Shown piece after piece: positions 34,560 through 43,330 of a DNA stretch of 64,000 nucleotides. This stretch comes from Clostridiaceae bacterium (lineage in GTDB: Bacteria; Bacillota; Clostridia; Peptostreptococcales; Natronincolaceae). A program made the translations under genes and the position numbers. Below the pieces are notes generated by a model that did not search any database, was not told the origin of the DNA, and saw only the letters and a list, made by a program, of their open reading frames with translations. How positions within the stretch are numbered: position 1 is the first letter of the stretch; each line of letters starts with the position of its first letter. The stretch is taken from NCBI GenBank assembly GCA_020832135.1, contig JAFIFG010000011.1, positions 18,330-82,329 on the forward strand, given 5' to 3'.

Positions 34560-35363
34560 ATGAAGGAAATTATTAGGCTTAGGGAAGTAAATAAAACTTT
34601 CACTTCAGAGAAAGGCCATAACATTGAAGCTTTACAGGATATTAATTTGTCAATAGAAGAAAGTCAATTCATCTGTTTGTTAGGACCCAGTGGATCAGGG
34701 AAATCAACCCTTCTACGACTAATGGCTGGATTGATGGATGCTAGTGAAGGTGAAGTTGAAGTGATGGGGAAATCTATAAAGAAGCCTATATCAGAGGCAA
34801 GTATGGTATTTCAAGAATACTCCCTATTACCGTGGAGGAACATAATTGATAATGTAGCCTTTGGTTTAGAGGTAAGGAAGGTTCCTAAAAAGGAAGGATA
34901 TGCAATAGCCCGCAATATATTAGGAAAATTCGGATTAGAGGGATTTGAGAAAAACTATCCCTATGAGCTTTCCGGAGGGATGCAGCAAAGAGCTGCTATA
35001 GCGAGGGCGATGGCCGTATCTCCTGAAATACTATATATGGATGAACCCTTTGGGGCGTTAGATGCACATACAAGGTTACAAATGCAGCAGGAATTAATTT
35101 CTTTTTGGTTGAAGGATAAGAGAACAATTGTATTTGTAACCCATAGTGTGGAAGAAGCTATCTTCCTAGGAACAAGAATAATTGTCATGAGTAGCAGACC
35201 GGGAAGAATTATAGAAGATTTTCAAATAGATCTACCTTATCCTAGAGATAGGTGGAGTGGAAAATTTGGACATTATTTTAATAGGCTCATGGATTTGATG
35301 AATGGAAAAAGCAGTATAACAGAAGAATATAGTGAAGTTTATAATCAATGTAATAACCTATAG
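34560..35363 (+). CDS. NitT/TauT-type ABC transporter ATP-binding protein
   Basis: 267-residue ATPase. Walker A GPSGSGKST at about 41-49, Q-loop MVFQEYSLLPWRN, signature LSGGMQQRAAIARAM, Walker B ILYMDEPFGALD and VTHSVEEAI are all present. It completes the transporter encoded from 32515. It is 12 bases downstream of the permease gene with AAAGGTGG upstream, and is followed by a terminator at 35436. Confidence 0.88.
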   Translation: MKEIIRLREVNKTFTSEKGHNIEALQDINLSIEESQFICLLGPSGSGKSTLLRLMAGLMDASEGEVEVMGKSIKKPISEASMVFQEYSLLPWRNIIDNVAFGLEVRKVPKKEGYAIARNILGKFGLEGFEKNYPYELSGGMQQRAAIARAMAVSPEILYMDEPFGALDAHTRLQMQQELISFWLKDKRTIVFVTHSVEEAIFLGTRIIVMSSRPGRIIEDFQIDLPYPRDRWSGKFGHYFNRLMDLMNGKSSITEEYSEVYNQCNNL

Positions 35364-35435
35364 CATAGTAATCAGAAGTAGAAAAGTTTTTGATCTAAGT
35401 AAGTTGCCTATATAATTTCCCCTTAATATATAGAA

Positions 35436-35485
35436 TAAAAACTGGTGTTAACCTATAAGGTGCATCAGTTTTTACTTTTTTCAAT
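35436..35485 (+). terminator. Terminator of the second ABC operon
   Basis: TAAAAACTG (35436-35444) pairs with CAGTTTTTA (35466-35474) around a 21-base loop that can also pair partly, followed by CTTTTTTC. Confidence 0.7.
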
Positions 35486-35650
35486 AAAAAGATTCGTCTA
35501 GGATAACTATTATTCAAGATTTTATAGCTACTAACTTTAAGTAATTGATGATGTGAGGTTACGAATGAACTTAGTACTAGCAATTCAGTTATTAAGAAAG
35601 TTTTATCTACATAGGATTAGGGTAAACAAAAATAAAAAGGAGGTTTTACT

Positions 35651-36853
35651 ATTTTTGTTGTAAAGAATTTTTATAAAGTTCCTGAATTGGTGAACCTTAC
35701 ACAACAGCTAGTAAGGATACCTAGTCATAAAAATGTACCAACACGAGAAAAGGAAGTGGCTGAATTTATTTATAACTTTTGTGAGGACCATGGCATAGAG
35801 GTGGAATTTCAACATATTACAGAGGATAGAAAAAATGTGATAGCCTATATAAGAGGTAAGGGAACCGGAAACTCCCTTATGCTCAACGGACATATAGATA
35901 CAGTAACAGCAGACAATATGAAGATACCTCCGCTAGCTGCAGAGGTTAGAGATGGGTATATATGGGGAAGAGGTACGGTAGATATGAAGGGAGCTGTGGC
36001 ATGTATACTAATGACGATGGTTGCTATAAAAAGAGCAGGCATTGTTCCAGATGGAGACATTATTTTCACAGGAGTCATAGGAGAAGAAGGAAAGAGTGAA
36101 GGTACGGAGCACATCGTCAAGTCTGGTTTAAAAGCTACTGCAGCTATTGTTGCAGAACCTTCAAACTATAAGTATGCAGTAGGGCATAGAGGTTTAGAGT
36201 GGTTTGACGTTTTCGTTAAAGGAAAAGGAGCTCATAGTGGAAGACCTGAAAGAGGTATTAATGCTATAGATAAGGCTATGACTTTTATACACAGAGTTAA
36301 GGAAGAGCTTTATCCAAAACTAAAAGAAAGACAAAATGAATTTATGGGAGAATCTGTTATGAACTTTGGAACCATAGAGGGAGGAACGGAACAAAGTACT
36401 GTGGCGGACTGTGTTTTAATTAGAATTGATAGAAGATATATACTTGGTGAAACAGTGGAGTCAGTGATGCAGGAATATCAAGAGATTATAGATGTCTTAA
36501 AGGAAGAAGATCCTGAGTTTGATGCAGAAATAAGAAGAACACCTGATAGTGTATTGGATTTAAATCATCCTCCAATGATCACTTCCATGAATGAGCCAAT
36601 TGTAAATGTAGTAAGGAAATCTATCAAAGAAGTAATTAAAAAAGAGCCGCAAATAAAAACAGGATATGGATGGACAGATGCAGCATTACTGACAAATTAT
36701 TTAGAAATCCCTGCTGTTGTTGTAGGCCCGGGGGATATCTCTGAAGCACATACCCAAGATGAGAAGATACACATTAATGATCTAGTAAACAATGTAGAAA
36801 TATATGCGAGGATTATAGATAAATTTTGTATTGAAGATAGAATTATAGAGTAG
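35651..36853 (+). CDS. M20-family metallopeptidase (ArgE/DapE/CPG2-type), probable ATT start
   Basis: Zinc-dependent amidohydrolase of the ArgE/DapE/carboxypeptidase G2 group. Metal-ligand motifs are readable: NGHIDTV, GRGTVDMKGAVA, GVIGEEGKSEGT, VAEPS, and a final ISEAHTQDE. The actual substrate is not clear. The best RBS, AAAGGAGG (35636-35643), is seven bases before ATT 35651; that start gives 400 residues beginning (M)FVVKNFYKVPELVN, the expected N-terminal helix of the family. Later TTG 35687 and GTG 35690 lack an RBS and would cut that helix. So an ATT start (rare, known for infC) or a mutated ATG is likely. It is a single gene. Confidence 0.82.
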   Translation: MFVVKNFYKVPELVNLTQQLVRIPSHKNVPTREKEVAEFIYNFCEDHGIEVEFQHITEDRKNVIAYIRGKGTGNSLMLNGHIDTVTADNMKIPPLAAEVRDGYIWGRGTVDMKGAVACILMTMVAIKRAGIVPDGDIIFTGVIGEEGKSEGTEHIVKSGLKATAAIVAEPSNYKYAVGHRGLEWFDVFVKGKGAHSGRPERGINAIDKAMTFIHRVKEELYPKLKERQNEFMGESVMNFGTIEGGTEQSTVADCVLIRIDRRYILGETVESVMQEYQEIIDVLKEEDPEFDAEIRRTPDSVLDLNHPPMITSMNEPIVNVVRKSIKEVIKKEPQIKTGYGWTDAALLTNYLEIPAVVVGPGDISEAHTQDEKIHINDLVNNVEIYARIIDKFCIEDRIIE

Positions 36854-36860
36854 GAAATGT

Positions 36861-36900
36861 AAAAAGGAGTTAATGGTGTAATCCATTGACTCCTTTTTAC
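36861..36900. terminator. Bidirectional terminator
   Basis: AAAAAGGAGTTAATGG pairs with CCATTGACTCCTTTTT with one mismatch around TGTAAT, between the converging M20 peptidase and ABC permease genes. Confidence 0.85.
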
Positions 36901-36911
36901 GGTTATCTATT

Positions 36912-37667
36912 TTAAAGTTCCACTTTTTTATCATAGACAGCACTGGTTAAGAAAAAGAATATTATAGAGATCACCAACATAAGTCCAACCTGAGCTAGGA
37001 AAAACTCTGAAGATATACTTTGTCTAGTAGATTCAATATGCAAGTGCATGAATAATTTTAGCATTTCAGTATAGATTCTTCCGATAATAACGTTAGAAAT
37101 AACAAAAATAGCAAAAGTAATAAAACCTGAAAATCTTTTAAAGAGACTACCAACAATACTGCTGAAGAAGGCTACAAAAATGATTTGTATTACTCCTATA
37201 AATAAAAGGGTTACAAACTTTAAAAGCTCTTGTATTAACTGGTATTTAGATATAAAGCCTAAACCTTCTACAAGAAGGTCACTACCTAAAAAATGCAAAG
37301 AACTTAATATACCAAGTAAAACACTGAGGCCCCCAAAAACAACCAACTGTGTTAAAATAGTTAATAGTTTAGATAAAAAAATAGTTTTTCCGCCAACTGG
37401 TAAAGACATGATAAGATAGATAGTATTGTTATTCCATTCACGTCTAATAGAGCTAAAGGTTCCAAGTAAAATAACAAATAAAACGATGGAAAAGATGGTA
37501 CTACTGGTAAAAGGGATAGTGCCAGGGTGCCAACCGGTGCTAGCTTTGTAAGCAAAATATAAATGTCCTAATAGAATACCTACAAGCATAATTATATTTT
37601 CTAATTTCATAGACATGATGTCCTTCTTATAGAGAGTAGAAAGCATACTACCATTGGCTATTTTCAT
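36912..37667 (-). CDS. ABC-2-type transporter permease
   Basis: 251-residue membrane protein with about six hydrophobic segments, the size and pattern of ABC-2 (YtrC/D-like or bacitracin-type) permeases. No enzyme motifs occur. AAGGAGG lies eight bases before its ATG, inside the end of the ATPase gene, which it overlaps by 20 bases. It is the third gene of the GntR-ATPase-permease operon. Such systems are commonly induced by wall-active antibiotics; the substrate is not known here. Confidence 0.75.
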   Translation of the reverse strand: MKIANGSMLSTLYKKDIMSMKLENIIMLVGILLGHLYFAYKASTGWHPGTIPFTSSTIFSIVLFVILLGTFSSIRREWNNNTIYLIMSLPVGGKTIFLSKLLTILTQLVVFGGLSVLLGILSSLHFLGSDLLVEGLGFISKYQLIQELLKFVTLLFIGVIQIIFVAFFSSIVGSLFKRFSGFITFAIFVISNVIIGRIYTEMLKLFMHLHIESTRQSISSEFFLAQVGLMLVISIIFFFLTSAVYDKKVEL

Positions 37668-38355
37668 TTGAATAGACCTCCTTCATTATTTCAATAAGAG
37701 ATGCTCCATGTTCTTCCCTAAGTGTCTCTACATCACCATTTAGGGCAACTTTACCATTACGAATAAAAAATACTTCATCCAAAATTCCTTCTATTTCTCT
37801 GATTTCATGGGTGGTAATAAGTATGGTCTGGTCTCCTGCCCTATAATCCTTAATGATGGTTTCGATAATTCTATCTCTTGTTAAGATATCAATACCAGAA
37901 AGAGGTTCGTCTAATAAAATCAAATCGGCATTTCGAGAAAAGGAAAGTAGTAACTTAGCTTTTGCCCGCATACCTTTAGAGATTTTTTTAATAACCATAG
38001 AAGGTTTCAATTCTAAAAAACTCAATAATTCTTTATATTTTGCCTCATCCCAATCTCTGTAGAAGCTCTTTACAAAATCAGCTGCTTGTTGGATCGTCAT
38101 CCAGGAATATAAGTAGTCTATTTCAGGTAGGTAAGAGATAGAATTTCTTGTCTCCTGACTAGGATTTTTTCCATCAATAGAGAGACTACCTGAATTTGCT
38201 TTATTTAAACCTACCACCATTTTCAATAGGGTAGATTTACCTGAGCCGTTAGGGCCTAATATGCCAATAATCTTACCCTTAGGAATAGACAAACAAATAT
38301 GATCCAATGCTGTAGTTTTACCAAAGGTCTTTGTTACATTTTTAAATTCAATCAT
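37648..38355 (-). CDS. ABC transporter ATP-binding protein (YtrB-like)
   Basis: 235-residue ATPase. Walker A GPNGSGKST is at about 35-43 and Walker B is LILLDEPLSGID. The signature reads ISKGMRAKAKLLLSF rather than LSGGQ, which is common in ABC-2 drug or envelope transporters of the YtrB type. Translation is coupled with the GntR gene by an ATGA overlap. It works with the permease encoded downstream. Confidence 0.87.
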   Translation of the reverse strand: MIEFKNVTKTFGKTTALDHICLSIPKGKIIGILGPNGSGKSTLLKMVVGLNKANSGSLSIDGKNPSQETRNSISYLPEIDYLYSWMTIQQAADFVKSFYRDWDEAKYKELLSFLELKPSMVIKKISKGMRAKAKLLLSFSRNADLILLDEPLSGIDILTRDRIIETIIKDYRAGDQTILITTHEIREIEGILDEVFFIRNGKVALNGDVETLREEHGASLIEIMKEVYSNENSQW

Positions 38356-38726
38356 GATAGTTCCTCCCCCAGTTTTTGTTGGTACTTCTCCACCAATTTA
38401 ATTATTTCTTTATCGTCATAACCCAAAGATCTGATTTCTAAAATAAAGTTTTTTAATAAAGCTTCAGCCATTTCCAACTGCAATTCCTCCAGTAATTGTT
38501 TTTTTTCAACGATAAAGGTTCCTTGACCTCGGATGGTTTCTGTTAACTCCATAGCTTCCATTTCACGATAAGCTCTTTGTACAGTGTTAGGGTTAACCTT
38601 CAACTGTTGAGCTAATTCCCTCTGAGAAGGGATTTTATCGCCTATTGTTAGTTCTCCACCTATGATTTGCTTTTTTATATAGTCAATAATTTGTAGGTAT
38701 ATGGGTTTTGTATGGTCAAAATTCAA
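38352..38726 (-). CDS. GntR-family (YtrA-type) repressor
   Basis: 124-residue regulator with an N-terminal GntR winged helix (KPIYLQIIDYIKKQIIGGEL, GDKIPSQRELAQQLKVNPNTVQRAYREM) and a short C-terminal helical tail, which marks the YtrA subfamily. I choose TTG 38726, spaced seven bases from GGAGG; the ATG at 38756 lies inside the operator palindrome. The gene leads an ABC operon which it should repress through the inverted repeat 38742-38781. Confidence 0.85.
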   Translation of the reverse strand: MNFDHTKPIYLQIIDYIKKQIIGGELTIGDKIPSQRELAQQLKVNPNTVQRAYREMEAMELTETIRGQGTFIVEKKQLLEELQLEMAEALLKNFILEIRSLGYDDKEIIKLVEKYQQKLGEELS

Positions 38727-38741
38727 AGTTGCACCTCCAGC

Positions 38742-38781
38742 ATTATGATAGTGCACTAGTATTATAGTGCACTATCATAAT
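38742..38781 (-). promoter_or_regulatory. Palindromic operator of the YtrA-type operon
   Basis: ATTATGATAGTGCAC (38742-38756) and GTGCACTATCATAAT (38767-38781) form a perfect 15-base inverted repeat with a 10-base spacer. Each arm's AGTGCACT core is itself palindromic. It lies 15 bases before the GntR start and probably overlaps its promoter. Confidence 0.75.
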
Positions 38782-38895
38782 ACTGGTTATACTCGAAGAT
38801 GTCAAGGGGTATTTAAAATTATTCTTGCAAAACCTGAGAGAAATAAATAAAATGCTAGGTAGGAAGAGAAGTTTACTAAGAATGAGGTGAAGACT

Positions 38896-39546
38896 GTGAG
38901 TGTAGTTTTGATTATAGAAGATGAAGAACCTATTAGAGAGCTAATCAAATTGAATTTAGATATGGCAGGTTATGAAATACTAGAAGCTTGTGATGGGGAA
39001 GAGGGTCTTGAATATATAAACAATGAAAAAATAGACTTAGTACTTTTGGACATAATGCTTCCAAAACAGGATGGTTATGAATTGCTGCCCAAAATTTTAA
39101 AAAAGAATATCCCCACCATCATGCTAACAGCTAAAGATAAATTAAAGGATAAAGTTAAAGGTTTAGATATGGGTGCGGATGACTATGTTACAAAACCTTT
39201 TGAAGCTATGGAGCTTCTAGCTCGAATCAAATCTGTTTTAAGGAGAGCAGCTACAGAAAAAACAAAGGTACTATTTGATGATCTTGAAATTTGTTTAGAG
39301 CAGTGGAAGGTTTTAAAGGATGGTAAGGAAGTAGATCTAACCTATAAGGAGTTTGACTTATTGCGTTTATTAGTTCAAAATAAGGGAAATGCCATGTCTC
39401 GTGAGAGATTGCTGGAGTTAGTATGGGACTATGAATTTGAAGGGAATACCAGAACTGTTGATATGCACATTCAACGACTTAGAAATAAACTTGGAACAGA
39501 TAAGATTAAAACAATCTATAAGGTTGGCTACCGCTTGGAGGATTAA
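38896..39546 (+). CDS. OmpR/PhoB-family response regulator
   Basis: 216-residue two-component regulator. The receiver domain has acidic residues EDEEP, phospho-acceptor Asp in VLLDIMLP, the Thr in MLTAK and Lys in VTKPF. The C-terminal winged helix is of the OmpR kind, ending VDMHIQRLRNKLG and TIYKVGYRL. GTG 38896 is chosen because GAGGTG stands six bases ahead; GTG 38887 is part of that site. The sensor kinase gene follows after three bases. Confidence 0.92.
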   Translation: MSVVLIIEDEEPIRELIKLNLDMAGYEILEACDGEEGLEYINNEKIDLVLLDIMLPKQDGYELLPKILKKNIPTIMLTAKDKLKDKVKGLDMGADDYVTKPFEAMELLARIKSVLRRAATEKTKVLFDDLEICLEQWKVLKDGKEVDLTYKEFDLLRLLVQNKGNAMSRERLLELVWDYEFEGNTRTVDMHIQRLRNKLGTDKIKTIYKVGYRLED

Positions 39547-39549
39547 AAA

Positions 39550-40977
39550 ATGAAGTTTGGATGGAAAATTTTTCTGCTTTGCATGGGAATTTATGTTATT
39601 TCCCTCACTATAACAGGGGTAGTAGTTACAGAAAACACCTATAGGAATTTATTGAAAAAAGAAGTGGAGCGTAGTTTAGAGGAAGAGAGTAATCTTCACT
39701 CTACTTTGGTTCTATATTTACTAAATAATCAACGTATTGCTACTGAAAGAATAGAACTTAAAAATTATAGTAAGAGCATGGTTGACATGATGAAAATGGA
39801 TAGGAATTATTTAGAGATTTTTGATGAAAATCTCGATCTGTTAGCTACAAACGCTCCTGAAGCTTGGTTTTTTTCCCGGGAAGAGTTGGATGTAGCTTTA
39901 AAGGGTCAAAAAAACTTTGTTATGCGAAGAGATGAAGATAAACTTTATCTATTTGTTTCAAATTTATTAGAGATTGATGAAGAAAAGATTGTTTTATCTC
40001 TTGTAAAAGATATTACCCATGTGGCACATCATCGTCAAGGACAATACTTGTTTTTTATAAGGATTGGTCTGATGGGTTTAGTTTTCGTAGCCCTGATTAG
40101 CTGGGGATTAAGCACATTACTTTTAAGACCCTTTAGAGAATTGAGTTTAACAGCACAAAATATTGCATCAGGAAATTATCATGTTCGGGCTCAAGTCAAT
40201 AGGAAGGATGAAGTAGGACTATTAGCAGAGCAGTTTAACATCATGGCTGATGAGATTGAAGAAAATATTAGTCAATTGAAGGCAGAAGGACAACGACAGC
40301 AGCGTTTTATCGATAACCTGACCCATGAACTTAGAACACCCCTTACATCCATTATTGGCTACTCAGAATATCTATTAAAGGCAAAATATAATCCTCAAAT
40401 ATTTGAAAAGAGCTTAAATTATATTTACTCTGAAGGAAATCGCATGTTGAAACTGGCTAAAACTTTAATGGATATGATTTTAGTTCGTGAAAAACCACTA
40501 CAGATTAAAGAACATCCAGTGATGCCTTTGTTAATAGAGGTCCAGAACATCATGAAGGTAAAGGCTAAAAAAAGAGGAATAATGTTAAATGTAGAAGGAG
40601 AGGATACTCTAGTTTCAATAGACCGAGATTTATTTAAAGTTGTTATTATAAACCTTGTGGATAATGCTATCAATGCCAGTAAGAAGGGGCAAAAAGTTAC
40701 CTTAGGTACTCAGAAGATGTCAACAAAGACATGTGTTTTTGTGGAGGATGAGGGAAATGGCATGGAGAAGAGCGAAATCAACAAAGTAATGGAGCCTTTT
40801 TATCGTATTGATAAATCCCGTGCTAGAAAAGACGGAGGCATTGGTTTAGGATTAGCTATTTGCTATCAAATATTAGAAGAACATGATGCTACATTAGAAA
40901 TAGAAAGTGAAGTTGGAATTGGCACAAGAATGAAAATGGACTTTCACCGTAAAGTTTACAAAAATGTTACAAATTAG
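39550..40977 (+). CDS. Sensor histidine kinase
   Basis: 475-residue membrane kinase paired with the OmpR-type regulator upstream. A first membrane segment lies at about 7-26, an extracellular sensor of ~140 residues follows, then a second membrane segment near 170-190 and a HAMP domain (LLRPFRELSLTAQNIASGNY). The phosphorylated His is in NLTHELRTPLTS. ATP-binding motifs are NLVDNAINAS, EDEGNGM and GGIGLGLAIC. The signal is unknown. The two lipoprotein genes that follow are candidates for the same regulon. Confidence 0.92.
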   Translation: MKFGWKIFLLCMGIYVISLTITGVVVTENTYRNLLKKEVERSLEEESNLHSTLVLYLLNNQRIATERIELKNYSKSMVDMMKMDRNYLEIFDENLDLLATNAPEAWFFSREELDVALKGQKNFVMRRDEDKLYLFVSNLLEIDEEKIVLSLVKDITHVAHHRQGQYLFFIRIGLMGLVFVALISWGLSTLLLRPFRELSLTAQNIASGNYHVRAQVNRKDEVGLLAEQFNIMADEIEENISQLKAEGQRQQRFIDNLTHELRTPLTSIIGYSEYLLKAKYNPQIFEKSLNYIYSEGNRMLKLAKTLMDMILVREKPLQIKEHPVMPLLIEVQNIMKVKAKKRGIMLNVEGEDTLVSIDRDLFKVVIINLVDNAINASKKGQKVTLGTQKMSTKTCVFVEDEGNGMEKSEINKVMEPFYRIDKSRARKDGGIGLGLAICYQILEEHDATLEIESEVGIGTRMKMDFHRKVYKNVTN

Positions 40978-41048
40978 AAGTAAGTTAGATAAACCTCCCT
41001 GCTATAATAACCTTGTAAAGAAAAAAAATAGTAGGGAGGATGTTAAAA

Positions 41049-41312
41049 ATGAAAAAAATAATTACACTTTTAATGGTGCTTGTACTTGGATTAACTGTAA
41101 TGGTTGGATGTACTGGTGGGGATGAACCAGCAGTAGAACAAAATGAGCCTGCAGTAGAGGAAGAGGTAACTATTGAACTGGAAGAAAATGAAGAAGAAGT
41201 AACTGAAGAAGAGGCAACTGAAGAAGTTGAAGAGGAAGAAGAAGTAGCTGGTGAAGAAGATGAAGAGCAAGATTTAGAAGAAACAGAAGAAGAAGAAGAA
41301 GAGAAAAACTAA
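41049..41312 (+). CDS. Very acidic small lipoprotein
   Basis: 87 residues from ATG 41049, nine bases after GGAGG. A lipobox VMVGC marks the lipidated residue, and everything beyond is a low-complexity Glu-rich tail with scattered Val and Thr, ending EEEEEEKN. No fold or family can be named. A strongly negative surface tail might bind cations or fill space in the wall. It lies between the two-component genes and a second lipoprotein, with its own terminator. Confidence 0.7.
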   Translation: MKKIITLLMVLVLGLTVMVGCTGGDEPAVEQNEPAVEEEVTIELEENEEEVTEEEATEEVEEEEEVAGEEDEEQDLEETEEEEEEKN

Positions 41313-41327
41313 ATAATATAAATAACC

Positions 41328-41363
41328 TAGAGATCTGTTTTAAAGCGGATCTCTTTTTTTTCT
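41328..41363 (+). terminator. Terminator after the acidic lipoprotein gene
   Basis: AGAGATCTG pairs with CGGATCTCT around TTTTAAAG, with one mismatch, followed by a run of eight T. Confidence 0.85.
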
Positions 41364-41412
41364 ATTTAAAAAAATGTATAATAAGTAAGAGATCCATGAG
41401 AGGAATGATAGC

Positions 41413-43203
41413 ATGAAAAAAATAGTTTTTCTCTTTTTATTCATAGTCCTTCTGACCGGTTGTGCTCAAGAGGAAATAAAGGAGGGAGAAGTTTATGTGG
41501 TGAAAGTGGATCATTATTCCGAAGAGTCGTTGGGTGATTTGTTAAACGTTGAAGGAAGAATGCCCTTTCAAAAGTATGTTAATCAAAGTTTTATTGATGA
41601 GAGCAATGCTAATCGAATATTATTGACCATCGATCCAAATGGAAAAGAAATGTATTGGATGGAGAGAATAGAAATAGATGGTTTTATGCCAGTGGTAAAG
41701 GGAGAGACGAGAGAGAAGGTTAGAATTAGTAAGGAAGACATAGCTACGGGAGAACAGAAGATTGTAATAAAAGAAATTCCTTTTGTATCTAAGGTGCTAT
41801 GGAATGCTAAGGGGAACCTGGTGGCTTTTGGTGGTGGAGAAAGACTAACAATTTATGATGCAGAAAATAAAAGCACCATTATGAAAGAAAAACTGCAGGA
41901 AGATACTATAACTAACTTTTTTTGGTCTCCTACTGATGAAAACAAGCTTTATTCGGAACAAACTAATTTAGCCAACGGCAGTATTTATTATCTAACTTCT
42001 CAAAAAAAGGTGGAGGCATATGAAACCAGAGAGGAAACCTACTACAAGGGAAAATTAGATAGTAATTACTACTATGGAACAAAATGGGATTTAGTTAATG
42101 GGGAGATTAAAACAGTTATTTTAGATAAGCAAGGAAAAATTATAAAGGGTTTAACCCCTGGTAGATTTAGAGATGCCTATCAAAAATCTCTAGTGGTAGT
42201 GGGGGAAGGAGAATTTGGATTATATTATATTAAAGATATTAATCGTTCACAAGAGGTGATCACTCTAACTGAGGAGCATGTCTATGATGTTAAATTTATT
42301 ACTGATGGAAAGATTGCTTATACTACAAAGACAAAGGATATAGAGGAAAATTCCTTCTATTTAAATATAGTTAGTGATACTGGAAGACAGCTAAAAAAGA
42401 TGAAAGTTTATGGTGATAGTATTGCGGTTTTACCGGATGGAAAAGCTGGATATATTAGTGGACCACATTGGCAGCTAGTAGATTTTATACAGAATAATAA
42501 GGTTAACAGTAGTACCGTAGAAGGTGAAGAGACTAATGACCTTCAGGAAATATATCCAGTAATTAGGGGGGCAATGACTACACTTTATGATTTTGAACTT
42601 AAGGGCCAACAAAACAGAAATAAAATAAAGAAGTATTTCAAAAATACCCATGCTCCTGAGCAATGGGCATATTTCGATATAGAAAAGATGTTTGAAGAAA
42701 GGCCTGCCAGCAAGCCAACAGGAGATTACGTCATAAGCATTGAATTAAAGAGCTACGATATGACCTTAAGTGGTGATGAAGCATCTATAACAATTGGAGT
42801 TAATACAAAAAACTCTTATGGTAGAAGTGTAGACATGGAGTATGCTTTAGAATTAATAAAAAAGGAAGGCAGTTGGTATATAACAGGTTTCAGCACATTT
42901 CCTTATTCTCCAGAGTACAAGGAAATAAGTATCATAGTTGAAGAAACTATAGCTAGTATTCAAAAGGGAAAGCTTTTTTCAGGAGAACTTAAGGATAAGG
43001 AAATAAGCATTGGACAAATTCAATTTTGGATAAGTGGGATGTCTCAATTAGCCCCCAGTGTAGAGAATGCCAATGCAGCAAAAGTTTTTTTAAAAGTAAG
43101 TAATCAAGATAAAGAAGAAATTTATAAATTGGTATTGGAAAAAATGAATGAAAGTTATTGGGAGCCTACTAAGCTTAGTGGAGAGGATTTGAGTTCCTTG
43201 TAG
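41413..43203 (+). CDS. Large lipoprotein with beta-propeller-like repeats
   Basis: 596-residue exported lipoprotein with lipobox LLTGC (Cys17). The central part has propeller-like blades (KVLWNAKGNLVAFGGGERLTIYDAE, NFFWSPTDENKLY, GKIAYTTKTKD), as in TolB/WD-type proteins. The C-terminal 170 residues contain a small alpha+beta domain (GEASITIGVNTKNSYG-like and a GSWYITGFS strand). I know no specific function. Start by its ATG with GAGAGGA upstream. It shares no obvious motif with the preceding acidic lipoprotein. Confidence 0.65.
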   Translation: MKKIVFLFLFIVLLTGCAQEEIKEGEVYVVKVDHYSEESLGDLLNVEGRMPFQKYVNQSFIDESNANRILLTIDPNGKEMYWMERIEIDGFMPVVKGETREKVRISKEDIATGEQKIVIKEIPFVSKVLWNAKGNLVAFGGGERLTIYDAENKSTIMKEKLQEDTITNFFWSPTDENKLYSEQTNLANGSIYYLTSQKKVEAYETREETYYKGKLDSNYYYGTKWDLVNGEIKTVILDKQGKIIKGLTPGRFRDAYQKSLVVVGEGEFGLYYIKDINRSQEVITLTEEHVYDVKFITDGKIAYTTKTKDIEENSFYLNIVSDTGRQLKKMKVYGDSIAVLPDGKAGYISGPHWQLVDFIQNNKVNSSTVEGEETNDLQEIYPVIRGAMTTLYDFELKGQQNRNKIKKYFKNTHAPEQWAYFDIEKMFEERPASKPTGDYVISIELKSYDMTLSGDEASITIGVNTKNSYGRSVDMEYALELIKKEGSWYITGFSTFPYSPEYKEISIIVEETIASIQKGKLFSGELKDKEISIGQIQFWISGMSQLAPSVENANAAKVFLKVSNQDKEEIYKLVLEKMNESYWEPTKLSGEDLSSL

Positions 43204-43206
43204 TAA

Positions 43207-43267
43207 AAGTACTAAAAAGAGTTGAGGGTATTTAGTTTTAACTAAATACCCTCAACTCTTTTAGTAC
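43207..43267. terminator. Very long, near-perfect hairpin
   Basis: Roughly 28 bases (GTACTAAAAAGAGTTGAGGGTATTTAG region, 43209-43236) pair with their near-exact complement ending in CTCTTTTAGTAC at 43266, with one unpaired base. It lies beyond the lipoprotein gene and ahead of the converging membrane protein gene, so it can end both. Confidence 0.8.
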
Positions 43268-43330
43268 CAAATAAATCTGGTAACCATGTGGTTAAGAAAA
43301 CTCTATAAATTCCAAAGCTTATAGTTACTA

